From: Rotaria socialis
Taxonomy: Eukaryota > Rotifera > Eurotatoria > Philodinida > Philodinidae
Length of the DNA stretch: 64,000 bases
Reading direction: 5' to 3'
Assembly: GCA_905331475.1 (NCBI GenBank)
Contig: CAJNYU010003546.1
Location: 28,287-92,286, forward strand
Positions within the stretch are counted from its first letter, which is position 1; each line of letters starts with the position of its first letter. This document shows, piece after piece, positions 1-11,068 of the stretch. Both the position numbers and the translations under genes were made by a program. Below the pieces are notes generated by a model. It did not search any database. It was not told where the DNA came from and worked only from the letters and a program-made list of their open reading frames with translations.

Positions 1-2140
1 TTTTATTATTGAGATAATCATTGATTTTCATATAATCTATTTATTTTTAATGATTTTTAGGTGGAAGTTATATTCGACCCAATCGTACTAGTCTTTTGCC
101 ATATTCTGAACGAAAAAAATTGGTTCAAGAAGAACATGATAAAATTATGACGAAAATTAAAGAATCTCTTTCAAAAACGTGTCCATCATTACCATCAACA
201 TCACCTCTTTTTAAACAATTTTCTCAACGTCTTCATGCATGTTTAACTTTTCATTATATGGCACCTTTACCTTATATGGATCAAATTCGTGCAAAACAAG
301 AACGTGAAATTGTCAAATCTATTCGGCGAAAATCAAAGAAAGGAAAACTTATTCTTCGTGAAAGTGATAAAAGTGGAAATCTTTATGTTGGTCAGAAAAG
401 TGTTTTTGAACAAAAAGCTACAGAATATCGTCAACAAACAGGTGCCTATGAAGAATTATCATCCAATCCACTTGAAGAAATTTTAATTAAAGTTACTCGT
501 TTACTTAATGATCTTCATATGAAAACAAAATATTTATCAGTAAAACAATATAAAAAATGATACCAACAAGAAAAAAAAGTGAGATTAGCTTACGTGTATT
601 TTAATCCGAAAACACATAAAGTTATTATATTAATAATAAAACTTCTCTTATTCTTTTTTTTAATTTTCTCTTCAATTAGGATCCTATAACACTTCGACCA
701 ATTATGAATACAATTCATGCTGCAACAACAGGTATTTCTCATTTTTTAGACGAATTAATTCGACCATTATTTAATAAACATGCACAACCAAAACCAATTA
801 TTGATGGTAATGATCTTCTTCATAGATTAGAACAATATGATCGTGATGGTTATCTTCAACCAACAACTCGATTTTTTACTTCTGATATTACTAATTTATA
901 TACAATGTTACCACAAAATCAATCCTTAGATATTCTTGAAGAATTTCTCGATGAATATCATTTAGAAAATGAATTACAAGGTATATCAATTGAAGTTATT
1001 CGACAATTAGCTGAAATTGTTCTTAAAGAAACAGCATTTTTTATGAAAATAAATATTATAAACAGATTGTTGGTGGAGCCATGGGATCACCATTTACTTT
1101 AACATTAGCGAATATTTTTATGTGGAAATGGGAAAATAATATTATCTGTAAAAAATTAGAACCCAATGAAATCTATGTCCGGTAAGTCTTCATTCATTTT
1201 ATCATAGAATTTTACTTTTCATTTCTCTTTTCTTTCTGATGATAATGGTAGATTTATTGATGATATTTTCTTTACTTCAAATGAATCTAAAACAACAATC
1301 GAAGCTATATTACAAGATGCTAATAAATTTCATCCCAATATTAAATTACAAGCCAATATTGGTCTTAGTATTTTATTTCTTGATCTATTAATTAGTAATA
1401 ATAATGGAATTCTTTCATCATCTGTCTATCATAAATCAGCCGCAGAACCATGTGTTGTACCATTTATTTCTGATCATCCTCGTCATACGTTTGCTAATAT
1501 TATTCAAGCTGCTCTTCTTCGAGCAATACGTTATTCTTCTACATTAGAAATTTTTCACACAGAATATCGTACAATTCGATTAATGCTGTTATATAATGGG
1601 TATGTCTTTGATTCAAACAATTTTTGTTTTGTTCAAATCATTAGATTCTTTTGAACATATACATATATATGTATTCTTTGTAGATATCTATCCAAATATA
1701 TTGATACACATTTTCAAGAATTTTTCGCTCAATATCTTCCGATTTCATCGCTGGTACCACTTATATATGATGAAAATCAATTTTTAATAATAAGAAATAA
1801 ATTATTTGCTCAACCATCTGTAAAAGAAATACAAGCGAGTCAAGAAATAGCTAATATAGAAAGAAAACAAGCTAGTAAAAGAAACAAATTCGACAAAACA
1901 TTATTTCTCCATTATACACATGAAAATCGATTGTTCCCATTTAAACGAGATATACACAAAATTTACTCAGAAGCCTTTCAAGGTGCCGATGCAGCAAACC
2001 TTCGACTGATCATTGGACATCGAAACAGTCGTAATATTGCATGCGAATTGATACAGAAAAAGCCATATTCTTCCTTTATAAAATTACAACCAGCGAAAAG
2101 TAAGATTACCTATCTGCCTACAGAACACTTTAATGTATAA
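1..2140 (+). pseudogene. Penelope-like (Athena-type) reverse transcriptase, decayed copy 1
   Basis: Reverse transcriptase of a Penelope-like retroelement, homologous along its length to the copy at 13.6-17.4 kb. The window opens inside an intron (acceptor at 59-60). Exons read about 61-620, 680-1181, 1252-1599 and 1684-2140, with short GT-AG introns at the same places as copy 2. Recognisable are the fingers segment (LLNDLHMK), NTIHAATTGIS, DITNLYTMLP, MGSPFTLTLANIF and the catalytic FIDDIFF just after the intron at 1182-1251, then the thumb region with FLHYTH and IGHRN. No GIY-YIG domain is visible downstream, which fits the endonuclease-deficient Athena group. Two lesions are seen against copy 2: an in-frame TGA at 558-560 and a one-base frameshift near 1035-1045, just before the GGAMGSP motif. 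It is therefore probably inactive. The 5' part lies outside the window. Confidence 0.85.
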
Positions 2141-2584
2141 AAACAAATTTCTTTTTTGAATTTCTAGATTCAAATATAAACCAGACATGAAACATCAATT
2201 AATCCATATTTCAACAAATTTTCGATTCAACTACTAATGACTTCACAACATCTTCACTCACAAACCCTCAGTTGTTTCGATTCATAATTTATTTCAGCTA
2301 AATCTTAACCATACTAAACAATATTCTCACGTCGATTTCTAAAATACCTATTTATTCTATAAAATAAAATACAAATATATATACCTGTATAAAGACTCTC
2401 CTTCCAAACAAAATATTTCAATATATTTTCCGATGACTTCAAAACACATGCCACAAAAACTATTCACTTCCATGTCAATTTCAAATCATACTAAGAAAAA
2501 CAAACTAAATAAACTAAATATTTACATTGTTCACATGAAAATCAATGATATTCCACATAAACATCTGACCAAGCCCACAAATTA

Positions 2585-2785
2585 CAAATCGAAACCGATT
2601 GTGGTAACTCTTTCTCACCACTACACATTGATTTACAATTACTTTCGGGTAACATTGTAATAGACCAGTATTTGGTTCTTTTTGTAAGAATCATTAGATT
2701 GGTTATGAACTACCGGAGGAAACGATAGCTTGAGTAACTATCGAAACCGGTTGTGGTAACTCTTTCTCACCCTCACCCCTTATAG
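2585..2785 (+). repeat. Duplicated 3'-terminal repeat of Athena-like copy 1
   Basis: The motif ending TTGTGGTAACTCTTTCTCACC occurs near 2597-2618 and again near 2747-2770, about 150 bp apart. The second is followed by a C-rich CCTCACCCC run. Copy 2 has a matching pair at its own 3' end (reverse strand of 12742-13040), with the same core and a true CACACCCACACCC run after it. I infer that a tandemly repeated 3' terminus abutting telomere-like C-strand is a feature of this retroelement family. Confidence 0.55.
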
Positions 2786-2789
2786 TTTT

Positions 2790-4093
2790 ATCCACTATAT
2801 CTCTAGACTGGCTTATCCATTTGAGCTAAAATTTCGGGTTTCTTGCTAACTATGTTAGGTCTACCTACTATAAAAAGATTAGCCAAATCGGTGAGATTGA
2901 TTGAGAAAAGTTGTCAGTAAATGGTCGTGGCTTATATGCAATGCCTCCTAGGAGACCAGGGACGAAATTTAAAAAAACAGAGCCGTGGGGGACCACAGGT
3001 GAATTTTTGGTGGAGAAAACTTTTTTGTAAATTATATATGATTCGATGCAGTTTTTGACGCTGATTCGGAATGACATATCGATTTTGCTATATGACTGTC
3101 TTATGGCAATAAAAGTCGGCGAAAATGTCTGCTTTATTGAAAAACCATCAAAAACCATTAACTATAACAGTAATGTTTGCCATTTTTCGACTCGATGGAG
3201 AACTTATTTTTAAACATCCTTTTAACCATTTTGTAGAGGAGAAAAAGTTGTACAACATATGTGAAATTCAGCGTGGAAATCCTCAAAATGACAGAATGGC
3301 AGCCAATATACTGCAAAAATTTGACCCATTTTTCACTCGAAAAATGACTAGTCATGAACAGTATTTCATAAATAACTATCAATCAGCCCATGTAAATATA
3401 ATATGTAAATAGGTGATTTTGTTCAGCTTTCAATGCTCTATCTTTTGGTATATTACAATAAATATTTCGTTAATTTTTTGTTGTTTTGAAAAATCCACCT
3501 TTATAGAGATGATTTTTGATGATATTTTTTAAATATCACCATGAGCGTTCGGCAGTAAAATTGAGCTAACTTTTCACCAGCTCAACCAAATGTGCTAAAA
3601 ATTTGGATTTAGAGTTTTTTCGATGTTTCTAAACAAGATGAGAATAAAAAATAAAAAATTTAAATTTTGACGAGTGCTTCGATTTCTTGATGGTCTGATG
3701 TAGGCTCTCTTAAGTTTTATTATATTTTTTCCTGCAGATATCTTATGCCATCTGATGATTCTTCTCTTAATTGAGATGAAATCGTGATTATGGTAGTTAT
3801 CTGTTCATACTCACCCTCAACATTGAAATACCGGATTATTGTAGTAGCTATACTTGCCCTCACCCTCAAGTTATCGAAGATGGTCTATGCAGTGGTTGAC
3901 TTGGATTTTTTACCTGACCACTCCCATCTTTTAAACGGTACTATGAAATTACACTTGATCCATATACATCTGATCCTTTCACTTTTTCGTAAGATCTTGT
4001 ATTTAATAACAATCAAAGTTAGAAAATTATGGATCAATACAATACTGTACGATGAAAGATTACGAACGCGCATCAAATTTTAAAAGGCAAATT
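2790..4093. other. Intergenic; no supported gene
   Basis: No coding signal is visible. The stretch 2980-3110 resembles 43490-43600, in the loop and arm of the foldback element at 42.96-44.02 kb. Both have GGTGAATTTTT, then GATTCGATGCA/GACTCGATGCA, then GCTGATTC. It is probably a fragment of that repeat family. The small reading frames here overlap on both strands and look random. Confidence 0.4.
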
Positions 4094-5086
4094 TCAATAT
4101 TTATAGGTCTTGTTCAGTCGCATACGAAGATGTTCGCCGGCGGTGATTATTCGTTCATTGTTATGAACGAGTACGTGTTTGGCATGTTCATCTTTTTCGA
4201 ACGCACGATCAGCAATAACTTTTGACAGAATGGGACTCAGCAATGTTGTATGATTGGGAAAACCAAAATAAGCGATGGAAAAACGCTCATTGCTGCCGGT
4301 CAAATGCTCAACAGGCATAACGACACGATGAACCGCGCTTTTGATGAACCCATTTGACCAATATTCGAAGATATCGCCAAAATTAACAACGATCATATCT
4401 TCATAAGGCTCAATGGGATGCCAGATGTTCGTCAAACGATCGAGTACTTCGAGGCCACCTTTCTGATTGTGTTGAAAGAGAAGCGTAATCGATCCATAGT
4501 CCGAATGGGCGCCAGCTCGAATCGATTGGTGTTCGGCGTTGGCAATCTTTTTCTGCGTGGCAGGATAGTGAAGAAGCCGAAGTTTGTCGGCCGAGTCAGG
4601 TCCCCACTTGTGTCTTGAGGTAAAATAATCTCGATCAATCTCAAAACTGTCGGCAAGATACATCAACAGTTCCATACACAAATCATAGCAGGCTCGTTGA
4701 AAGTCTGAAATTAATTTGTAATTATTCGGTTGAGCAAAGAGAACTGGTAGTTGGTCCGATTTGTCCGACGTATAAATATTGAATGCTTCCTTTTCATCGA
4801 TTTGTTTAATGTTGGCCGAATCGAGATTTTCTTGGCCAACTCGAATGTAACCCCGATCTTCAGGTGTTATTAAATGTTGCTCTTTGATAGCGAGAGGCAA
4901 ACGAAAATATGCTTCAGCAAGAGAGAACATGCGTTCTTGGGCACCGTGAAGATTGTGATTTCGAAGATAGAAAAAACCTGTCGTTGAGCAGGCATTCAAG
5001 AGAGATTGAACAATTGTCGATCGGTCTGCTTTAAGATCGATAATGGGAAACGACGAGAATGACATGCTAAAAAGAGTGTCTAACAA
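4094..5086 (-). CDS. 2-oxoglutarate/Fe(II)-dependent dioxygenase (isopenicillin N synthase-like)
   Basis: Cytosolic oxygenase that would use Fe(II) and 2-oxoglutarate to hydroxylate or desaturate a small molecule; the substrate cannot be told. The 330-residue uninterrupted frame has the usual family length. Residues 10-120 look like the DIOX_N region (FPIIDL, TGFFYLRNH). The double-stranded beta-helix carries the iron ligands H194 and D196 (HSD in AGAHSDYGS) and H253 (AVHRVV), and the R-x-S 2-oxoglutarate clamp at R268/S270 (NERFS). The first Met is at 5086, but a second Met at residue 8 (5065), directly before SFSSFPIIDL, fits family starts better. There are no introns, unlike other genes here. 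With fungal and bacterial relatives common in this family, horizontal acquisition is plausible but not shown. The gene appears intact. Confidence 0.88.
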   Translation of the reverse strand: MLDTLFSMSFSSFPIIDLKADRSTIVQSLLNACSTTGFFYLRNHNLHGAQERMFSLAEAYFRLPLAIKEQHLITPEDRGYIRVGQENLDSANIKQIDEKEAFNIYTSDKSDQLPVLFAQPNNYKLISDFQRACYDLCMELLMYLADSFEIDRDYFTSRHKWGPDSADKLRLLHYPATQKKIANAEHQSIRAGAHSDYGSITLLFQHNQKGGLEVLDRLTNIWHPIEPYEDMIVVNFGDIFEYWSNGFIKSAVHRVVMPVEHLTGSNERFSIAYFGFPNHTTLLSPILSKVIADRAFEKDEHAKHVLVHNNERIITAGEHLRMRLNKTYKY

Positions 5087-5183
5087 AAGTAGCTTTTATT
5101 TATCGAAAGATGGGGTGATTTTAGAGAGAAAAAGGATCAAACACTTAAACAGATGTATCACGGCAGTTTGACAGCTTAACCTC

Positions 5184-5946
5184 TACCCCCATAATAAAAG
5201 CCTCCGGGGCTTCTATTTATTGGAGGCTACTATTAGGAATTTCGTACAAAAATTTGGAAAAAAGTAGAACATGAGTTTGATTGCTTTTATCTTCTTAACT
5301 ACGGTAGTCTCTATGAATTTGACAAGAATCTTTTTCTATTTATCAACAGTCAGTAAAGGAACCAGATACTCTTCAATTGTTTTATCTTCATACATGGTCA
5401 ATAGAGAAACAAATTCTAGCTAAGGCCTCAATCAGACTGAAAAAAATCCGACGAATTAAGTCTGAATTAACGAATAAGTCATATTTTTCAGACAATTTAC
5501 CTCTTGATGCGCCAGTCGTATTGCTTAATTCAACTTTAAATTAATTATTTTTTTTCGGTCTGATTGAAGTCTAAGTAATTTTTATTGTATGATGAGAAAA
5601 ATAATTGTACAAATGACCTCTCCTTTTTATCACCTCGTTTCCTTTTATTATCGACCGTCTGTTCTTAAATAAAACTAACAAAACGATTTCCGTCGGGCAG
5701 CGAAAATTTATTTAATATTGACTGAATGTGTTTTATTTTTCCATCGTTCAAATATATCGTCATATCACACAAAGAATAAATATAAATCAGCGAGTGTACG
5801 AATGTTAACTTACAATTTGGACGAACGAATTAACTGTTCAAAAATTCGAAATTCTTCTAGTCATAATAAAAGCCCCTATGCTTCTAATGCATCTTTCACA
5901 TTCATTCTTTTAAAGGGAGCTTCTAATACGGGGGGGGGGGGGGGGT
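5184..5946. repeat. Foldback/MITE-like element with AGAAGCCTCC-type ends
   Basis: The left end CTACCCCCATAATAAAAGCC (5188-5207) is mirrored by GGGAGCTTCTAATACGGGGG near 5917-5936, running into a poly-G tract and a sequence gap. The terminal motif matches that of the foldback element at 42.96-44.02 kb. A second AAAAGCCCC...GGGAGC pair sits at 5867-5923. The extent is uncertain because of the gap at 5958-6028. Confidence 0.4.
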
Positions 5947-5957
5947 TGGGTTTTTAT

Positions 5958-6028
5958 NNNNNNNNNNNNNNNNNNNNNNNNNNNNNNNNNNNNNNNNNNN
6001 NNNNNNNNNNNNNNNNNNNNNNNNNNNN
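5958..6028. other. Assembly gap (71 N)
   Basis: A run of undetermined bases directly after a poly-G tract, which probably stopped sequencing. Reading frames through it are meaningless. Confidence 0.99.
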
Positions 6029-7487
6029 CATTGCGCGTAAGCCGCGGCCGAAGGCACTAGAAGGTGCTCAATCAATGATCTCCGATTTTGCTCATCTTCA
6101 TATATGTGATAGGGACACCTGTTTGTTGATGTTTGGCGCAAACCGCATCAAAAAATATTGAAGCGCTGATGTTTTTTTGAATTTTAACGAAAAGCCCTGA
6201 AATCCGCTATCATGAAAAAACCCAATTTTGTCACGATTATATCTCGAGAATAGCTCAACCGATTGAGTTAAAACTTTGCGTAGGTATTCGTAGTTGATGG
6301 CCCTACCATCAAAGCAAATTTCAAATGAAATTGTCGTTTCCTTGGTTTTCAGCAGATACTCCTTGGCGAGGGTAAAATGTCTATTTTAGCCATTTTCGCG
6401 CCCCTATATGTAACAACAGGAACTAGATAGCCGCCTGAAATTCATTTTACAAAGTGGTCTAGGTGAGATCTCTTTGTGACAAAAATTTCAGCTTCTTCCA
6501 ACAAGCGTTGGTCTAGGACAGCCTCGTTAGAATCGGTTTTTTGAAAAATTCTCGATTTTGTACCGCGTTTGTCTGGAAAACTACATGATTGTTTACGAGC
6601 TGAATGGTTGGCCCTCGAAGGCCTATCTTTGGTCTACAACTTGACGCAAAAATTAGCATGAGATCTCTATGGGCATCCTGGCTACAATGGTCACACCGAG
6701 AGCCCCAAACAGGGTAAGTGGATTTTAACAATGAATTCCAGTGGCGATGAAAAAACGGCTCAAGGACCCTTTAGAAAACCCGACCTTTCGAAAAAATATC
6801 AAAATTGATTTTTTAGCGCAGAAAGATGCACCGAAGTCTCCTCTTTCAGAATATATCTGATTTTTCGAAAAAAGACCAAATTTTAACACACTTATCGCAG
6901 GAAACTTCGACCCTACTACCGTCTTTTTCTAGAAATTTTTTCGGTTTTTTAAAGAATTTTTCAGTTTGAAAATGCAGCATTGTCACTTACACATCAGCAT
7001 TGGATAAAGTGTTTTTATATTGAGCATGATAGGTGGTGCTAATTTACGTGATTTGTTACCTGGTTTAAAAAAGTTCACTGGAATACATTGAAAATATGCC
7101 ATTTTAACATGATTTTTTCAAATTTGAATGAAAAAATCCATTTCTAAGATTTCTTTTGCATTTTTCTCAAGATATGATTTCCAGACAGGAAAATTGAAAT
7201 AACTCCCTCCCGATTCAAGATATACCCAAAATTCTTTTTTGTTTTAAAGGTCTAAGTGAGAGTAAACTTTTCATCGATCAGATTTTTTGTATTTGGTTCC
7301 TCGACTGAGAAAAGTGAAATTTACTGCCATGGGGGTCACCTTTTTTGTGCTTATTTTAACATCGTGTCTGCTAAAATGCTCATAAAAAATGAATGGAACG
7401 AAATTTCAAAATTCTGTTCGACAAAAACCTGCGCACGGGTTTTAACTTTAATTTGAAACCAACCAAACCTCTCTACCGCATATACTA
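6029..7487. other. Non-coding, repeat-derived sequence
   Basis: No gene is supported. The part around 6185-6300 (ACGAAAAGCCCTGAAAT, then AGCTCAACCGATTGAG) reappears in reverse orientation around 11930-12040 on the far side of the 7488-11068 element. Both are probably copies of one dispersed repeat. Confidence 0.4.
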
Positions 7488-8481
7488 CCCATGTAACAGT
7501 AAAAGTGAAAAAATCAACTTATAAATACTTTCATTATTAATAAAGTAAAATAAAGTACTTTTTCGTACTATTTTCACTTTTTGTAGTTACTTTTTGCACT
7601 TTTCTTACTTTGTAAAGTATTTTAAAGTACTATTTTTGGTGAAGCGAGAAATATTAATTTTTTATATTTCTTTAAGTACTTGATGGTACTTTTGAGTCGG
7701 AAAAAACATTGAAAAAGACTTTGGAAACTTTCTATAGTAATTTTAAGTAAGTTTTTTGTTTGGCTAGTGAATAATATTAATGTTTTTAATTTCTGACTTA
7801 CTTTTTAGTACTTCTGACATATCAAAAAGTGATTTTTAACACTTCCGATTTTTTGGAATTACTAAATAGTAGTTTATTCAGTCACGAAGTCTATAATATT
7901 ATTTGTGTACTTTTTGTGGCACTTTATTGTACTTTTTGTTTTCTAAACAGTAGCCTTAGTTACTTTGGATACGTTATGAAGTACTTATTAGTACTTATTT
8001 TTAGATTGCGAGTTTAGTATCTAGATTTTGACTTTTTCTGAAGTACTTTATAATACTTAATATACTTTCAAAGTAATCATAAGTACTTTTGATAGCCCTT
8101 GAAGTATGTTTTAGTATTATGTACAATCTTAAGATATAATAAACATATATTATGCTTTTCAAAGTAATTCGAGATACTTTCTTCAATCATGAGATTTAGT
8201 ATACTCATTTTAATATCTTTTAAGCATTGTATTATGCATCTTCATTTCTAATAGCTGGAAAAAAGTAGTTTCACTGTATTGAAAAGCAATCAGAGTTAAC
8301 ATAAAAAATATTTAAGTAAATTTGATTTATTGCTATGCTTCTTTCTATAATTTTTTCAACTTGTTGTTTCGAAGAATGTATCATAAGTGGTTTGATGCTC
8401 ATAGGCATGCCTTGTAATAATTTTCGAGCGATAAAGTATAGCGTATAGAACTCTTATCTTTTGTATGACACCTAATAGTGT

Positions 8482-8848
8482 TTAGGTGTTTTCAACAAGT
8501 AATACACATTTTCTTAATAGAAAAATCATTACGTTGAAGAAAAATACAAGCTGACCGATATGAAGCACAGCTCCACGACTACGAGTTTGGTCCGGTTTGA
8601 TGTAAATAACCTCATCACCTACTCCAATTTTCGAATTTTTACTAACAGGAATACTATTACGACCGGCAATTAATTGCATAGGGTCGATAGATCACGTAGT
8701 AGAACATGTTTATTTTCGCTAGTTTTAGTTTCAATATTTTTTTCTCATTTGTTTTGTTTTCGTTGGTATTTTTTTCATTTGGTTTCCTTTCATTGGTCTT
8801 TTTTTCATTTGGCTTGTTTTCTTTTAATTTCTGTTTTTTTAATGGCAT
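8482..8848 (-). CDS. Possible small low-complexity protein remnant inside the 7488-11068 element
   Basis: Two overlapping minus-strand frames. The upstream one, from 8848, encodes a Lys/Asn/Glu-rich run of NEKKT/NERKP/NENKT-type repeats. The downstream one (from 8679) reads MQLIAGRNSIPV then IGVGDEVIYIKPDQ, which looks like a small beta-rich fold, and could end at a splice donor near 8560. The two are out of frame with each other near 8660-8680. I do not recognise the protein. It may be a decayed passenger or a chance frame. Confidence 0.25.
8715..8845. repeat. Degenerate tandem repeat (TTTTTTTCATTTGG units)
   Basis: Imperfect units of about 15-30 bp built from TTTTTTCATTTG(G/T)(T/C)TT(G/C)TTTTC are repeated several times. 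They account for the Asn-Glu-Lys repeats in the minus-strand frame. Confidence 0.6.
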
Positions 8849-9518
8849 TTTTTATATCAAATAAGTCCAAATGATAAACGATACTACAGATAAAGTTGAG
8901 AATAAATTATCTGAAAGCGAAAAAGTATGAGTTATGCCAATATTGCTAAGATATTGTCTATCTTTTCAGTATAGTCGACATCTAAATATATTTCGAAGTT
9001 AGAATCGAGCGAAATTTTTTATTATTTTCAATTTATCTGCTAGTTCAAAACGCATCATACCATCATCGATTTTTCCAAATGATTAAAGATACGAATTCGA
9101 ATATGTTGTTAATTTCACTAATCATAGATAGATGATAGCATTAGTACTACTACATAAACAAACAAAGAGGGGTATTTAAAATGAAATAGAAAAAATCATT
9201 CTCTAGTTAAATCATTGGATAGATCGTGTGGTAACCTATCAAATTATTTTTTTAGTAGTGTCGTCAGTCAATTATCATTTACAGGAACACAAGTGCAAAG
9301 TAACTGAGAAATTTTTCAAAACAATTATTTCATCCAATTAGTCGTTAATAGTAATGCGTCGCTGTTTCTAGAATATTCAACTTTTTCGCCAAAAGTGCTT
9401 CCATTCCTATTTTAATATAAGCGCTTTTCACTAATTTTAGTTTTTCAAGTGGTTATTTTACTGCATGTCTAGGTAAACCATTTCGATTATGCATTCTCTA
9501 ATTACTTTGGATTAGATA

Positions 9519-10182
9519 TGCACCAGTGCCAGTTAACTGGGTGTTCAGTCGGGCTGGTACCCAAACCGGCTGGGTACCCCAGTCCGACTGGGTTCCAGTC
9601 GAACTGGGTATCTATATAATTCAACTCATGACGAATGTCATAATCCCGGCGCATCCAGTAGCGACTTTCTATCTAACTATATATTTTGAAATTAAAGAAT
9701 TTGAGTGGATTTGGGGTATTATCCTTTGGGTAATCACTTTCTATTTAACTATATAGAGTCTATATAGAGTCTATATAGTTAGATAAAAAGTGATTACACA
9801 AAATGAATACCTCAAACCCACTCAAATTCTTCAACTTAAAAATATATGCTTAAGTCGAAAGTCATTATCAAAAAGGTAATACCCTAAGTGAATCCGTTTT
9901 CAAAAATTGAGTACCCTGATCCCCAGTTTTTGGGGTATTATAATATAAAATTATGGATACTCAGTGAAAGGGTATTTTGAAATCTATGACCCTATAATGA
10001 CTTGTGGAGGGTAGCCCTATATATCTTGTAATGATTTATAGCGGATATCCCCATATATTTCATAATGGCTTACGAAGAACCCAGATTTATTGGATAATAA
10101 GTTGAATTATATAGATACCCAGTCGCACTGGATACCAGTCGGGCTGGGACCCAGTCTCCAGTTCTGCACTGGCACTGGTGCA
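9519..10182. mobile_element. Nested foldback MITE, TGCACCAGTGCCAG ends, TA duplication
   Basis: The ends TGCACCAGTGCCAGT and ACTGGCACTGGTGCA are inverted and flanked by TA (9517-9518, 10183-10184). Inside the ends lie repeated (C/G)CAGTCGGACTGGG-type short palindromes. The centre is itself a long hairpin: about 9664-9860 folds on TATATAGAGTCTATATAGAG near 9763, pairing the GAATTTGAGTGG and CCACTCAAATTC arms. No coding capacity is seen. It lies inside the 7488-11068 element, so it inserted later. Confidence 0.7.
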
Positions 10183-11068
10183 TACCTACGTTGGATTGCG
10201 TCGTAAAAACTGATCTTACTCAAAGTGTAAAGAAAGCGTCAATCGCAAACTTACTATTGAAATTAGTTAAAGCTCCAAAAAAAGTATTATCAAATGTCAC
10301 ATAGAAAAATAATTTCAAAAGTAACATACAAAAGTAGCATTAAGTAATTCTGTGACGGCGTCAATGAGCTATCAATTATGAAAGCGTTTTTAAGTACTTT
10401 ATCACCAAAAGTAATTAATAGTACTTTTCTATTGAAAAGTATTTAATAGTACTCTTCTATTGAAAAGTAATATTAAGTTGTAATTGCGCCATCTCAAGTC
10501 GGTTCAATATATAAAGCAATTCTAACCGTAGATGTTCGTATACAAATTTGGCTCAGTCATTTGTATACTCGAAAAAAGTAAGGATTTTTCGCGAAAAGTT
10601 CGAATCTCGCCTCCGGAAACAAAATAAGTAAAATGTATACTAAAAAGTACTTTGTGAAGTAATAAAAAGTACCATAGAATTGTTGGTGTTACAAGGTGCA
10701 ATATCTAAGTAAGTAATAAAAAGTAATATTAAAAAGTAAGCAATATAAAAATACTATGGCCACAGTAAGTAATGAAAAGTACTATAAAAGTGTTCGTAGC
10801 AACCCACGTAAACAAAGTATGAAAAAGCAACGTTTAAATACTATATCTGATAATTAAGTAATATGAAGTAACTATTACAACTTTTTTTTACTTTGTCTAG
10901 TAATTTTCGACACTATTCCTACTTTGTAAAGTACTTTTTAGTACTTTTACTTATAAGTTTACTGAAGTTTAATTTAAAAGGTTCACTTATTAGTGACTTT
11001 TCGTACTTAACACAGAAGAGAGAAAAGTAAATAATAGTGACTTTTTGGACATAAAATTTTTACATGGG

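Larger units (their letters stand above)
7488..11068. mobile_element. 3.6-kb inverted-repeat DNA element, TA duplication, AGTACTTT-rich subterminal arrays
   Basis: The ends are CCCATGTAA (7488-7496) and TTACATGGG (11060-11068), each flanked by TA (7486-7487 and 11069-11070), as for Tc1/mariner-like insertion. Both subterminal regions (about 7500-8200 and 10380-11000) are packed with the palindromic motif AAGTACTTT and variants such as TAGTACTTTT. No transposase is recognisable, so it is probably non-autonomous. It contains a nested element (9519-10182) and a short low-complexity frame on - (8482-8848). Confidence 0.65.

Noticed and set aside
3125-3412. 95-residue plus-strand frame
   Set aside because: Overlaps a minus-strand frame of similar length and begins beside a dispersed repeat fragment; no recognisable domain.
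10495-10620. Possible tRNA (TGGCTCAGTCA and GTTCGAATCTC boxes)
   Set aside because: The B-box matches well, but no acceptor stem or anticodon arm can be folded at the right spacing, and it lies inside the AGTACTTT element.
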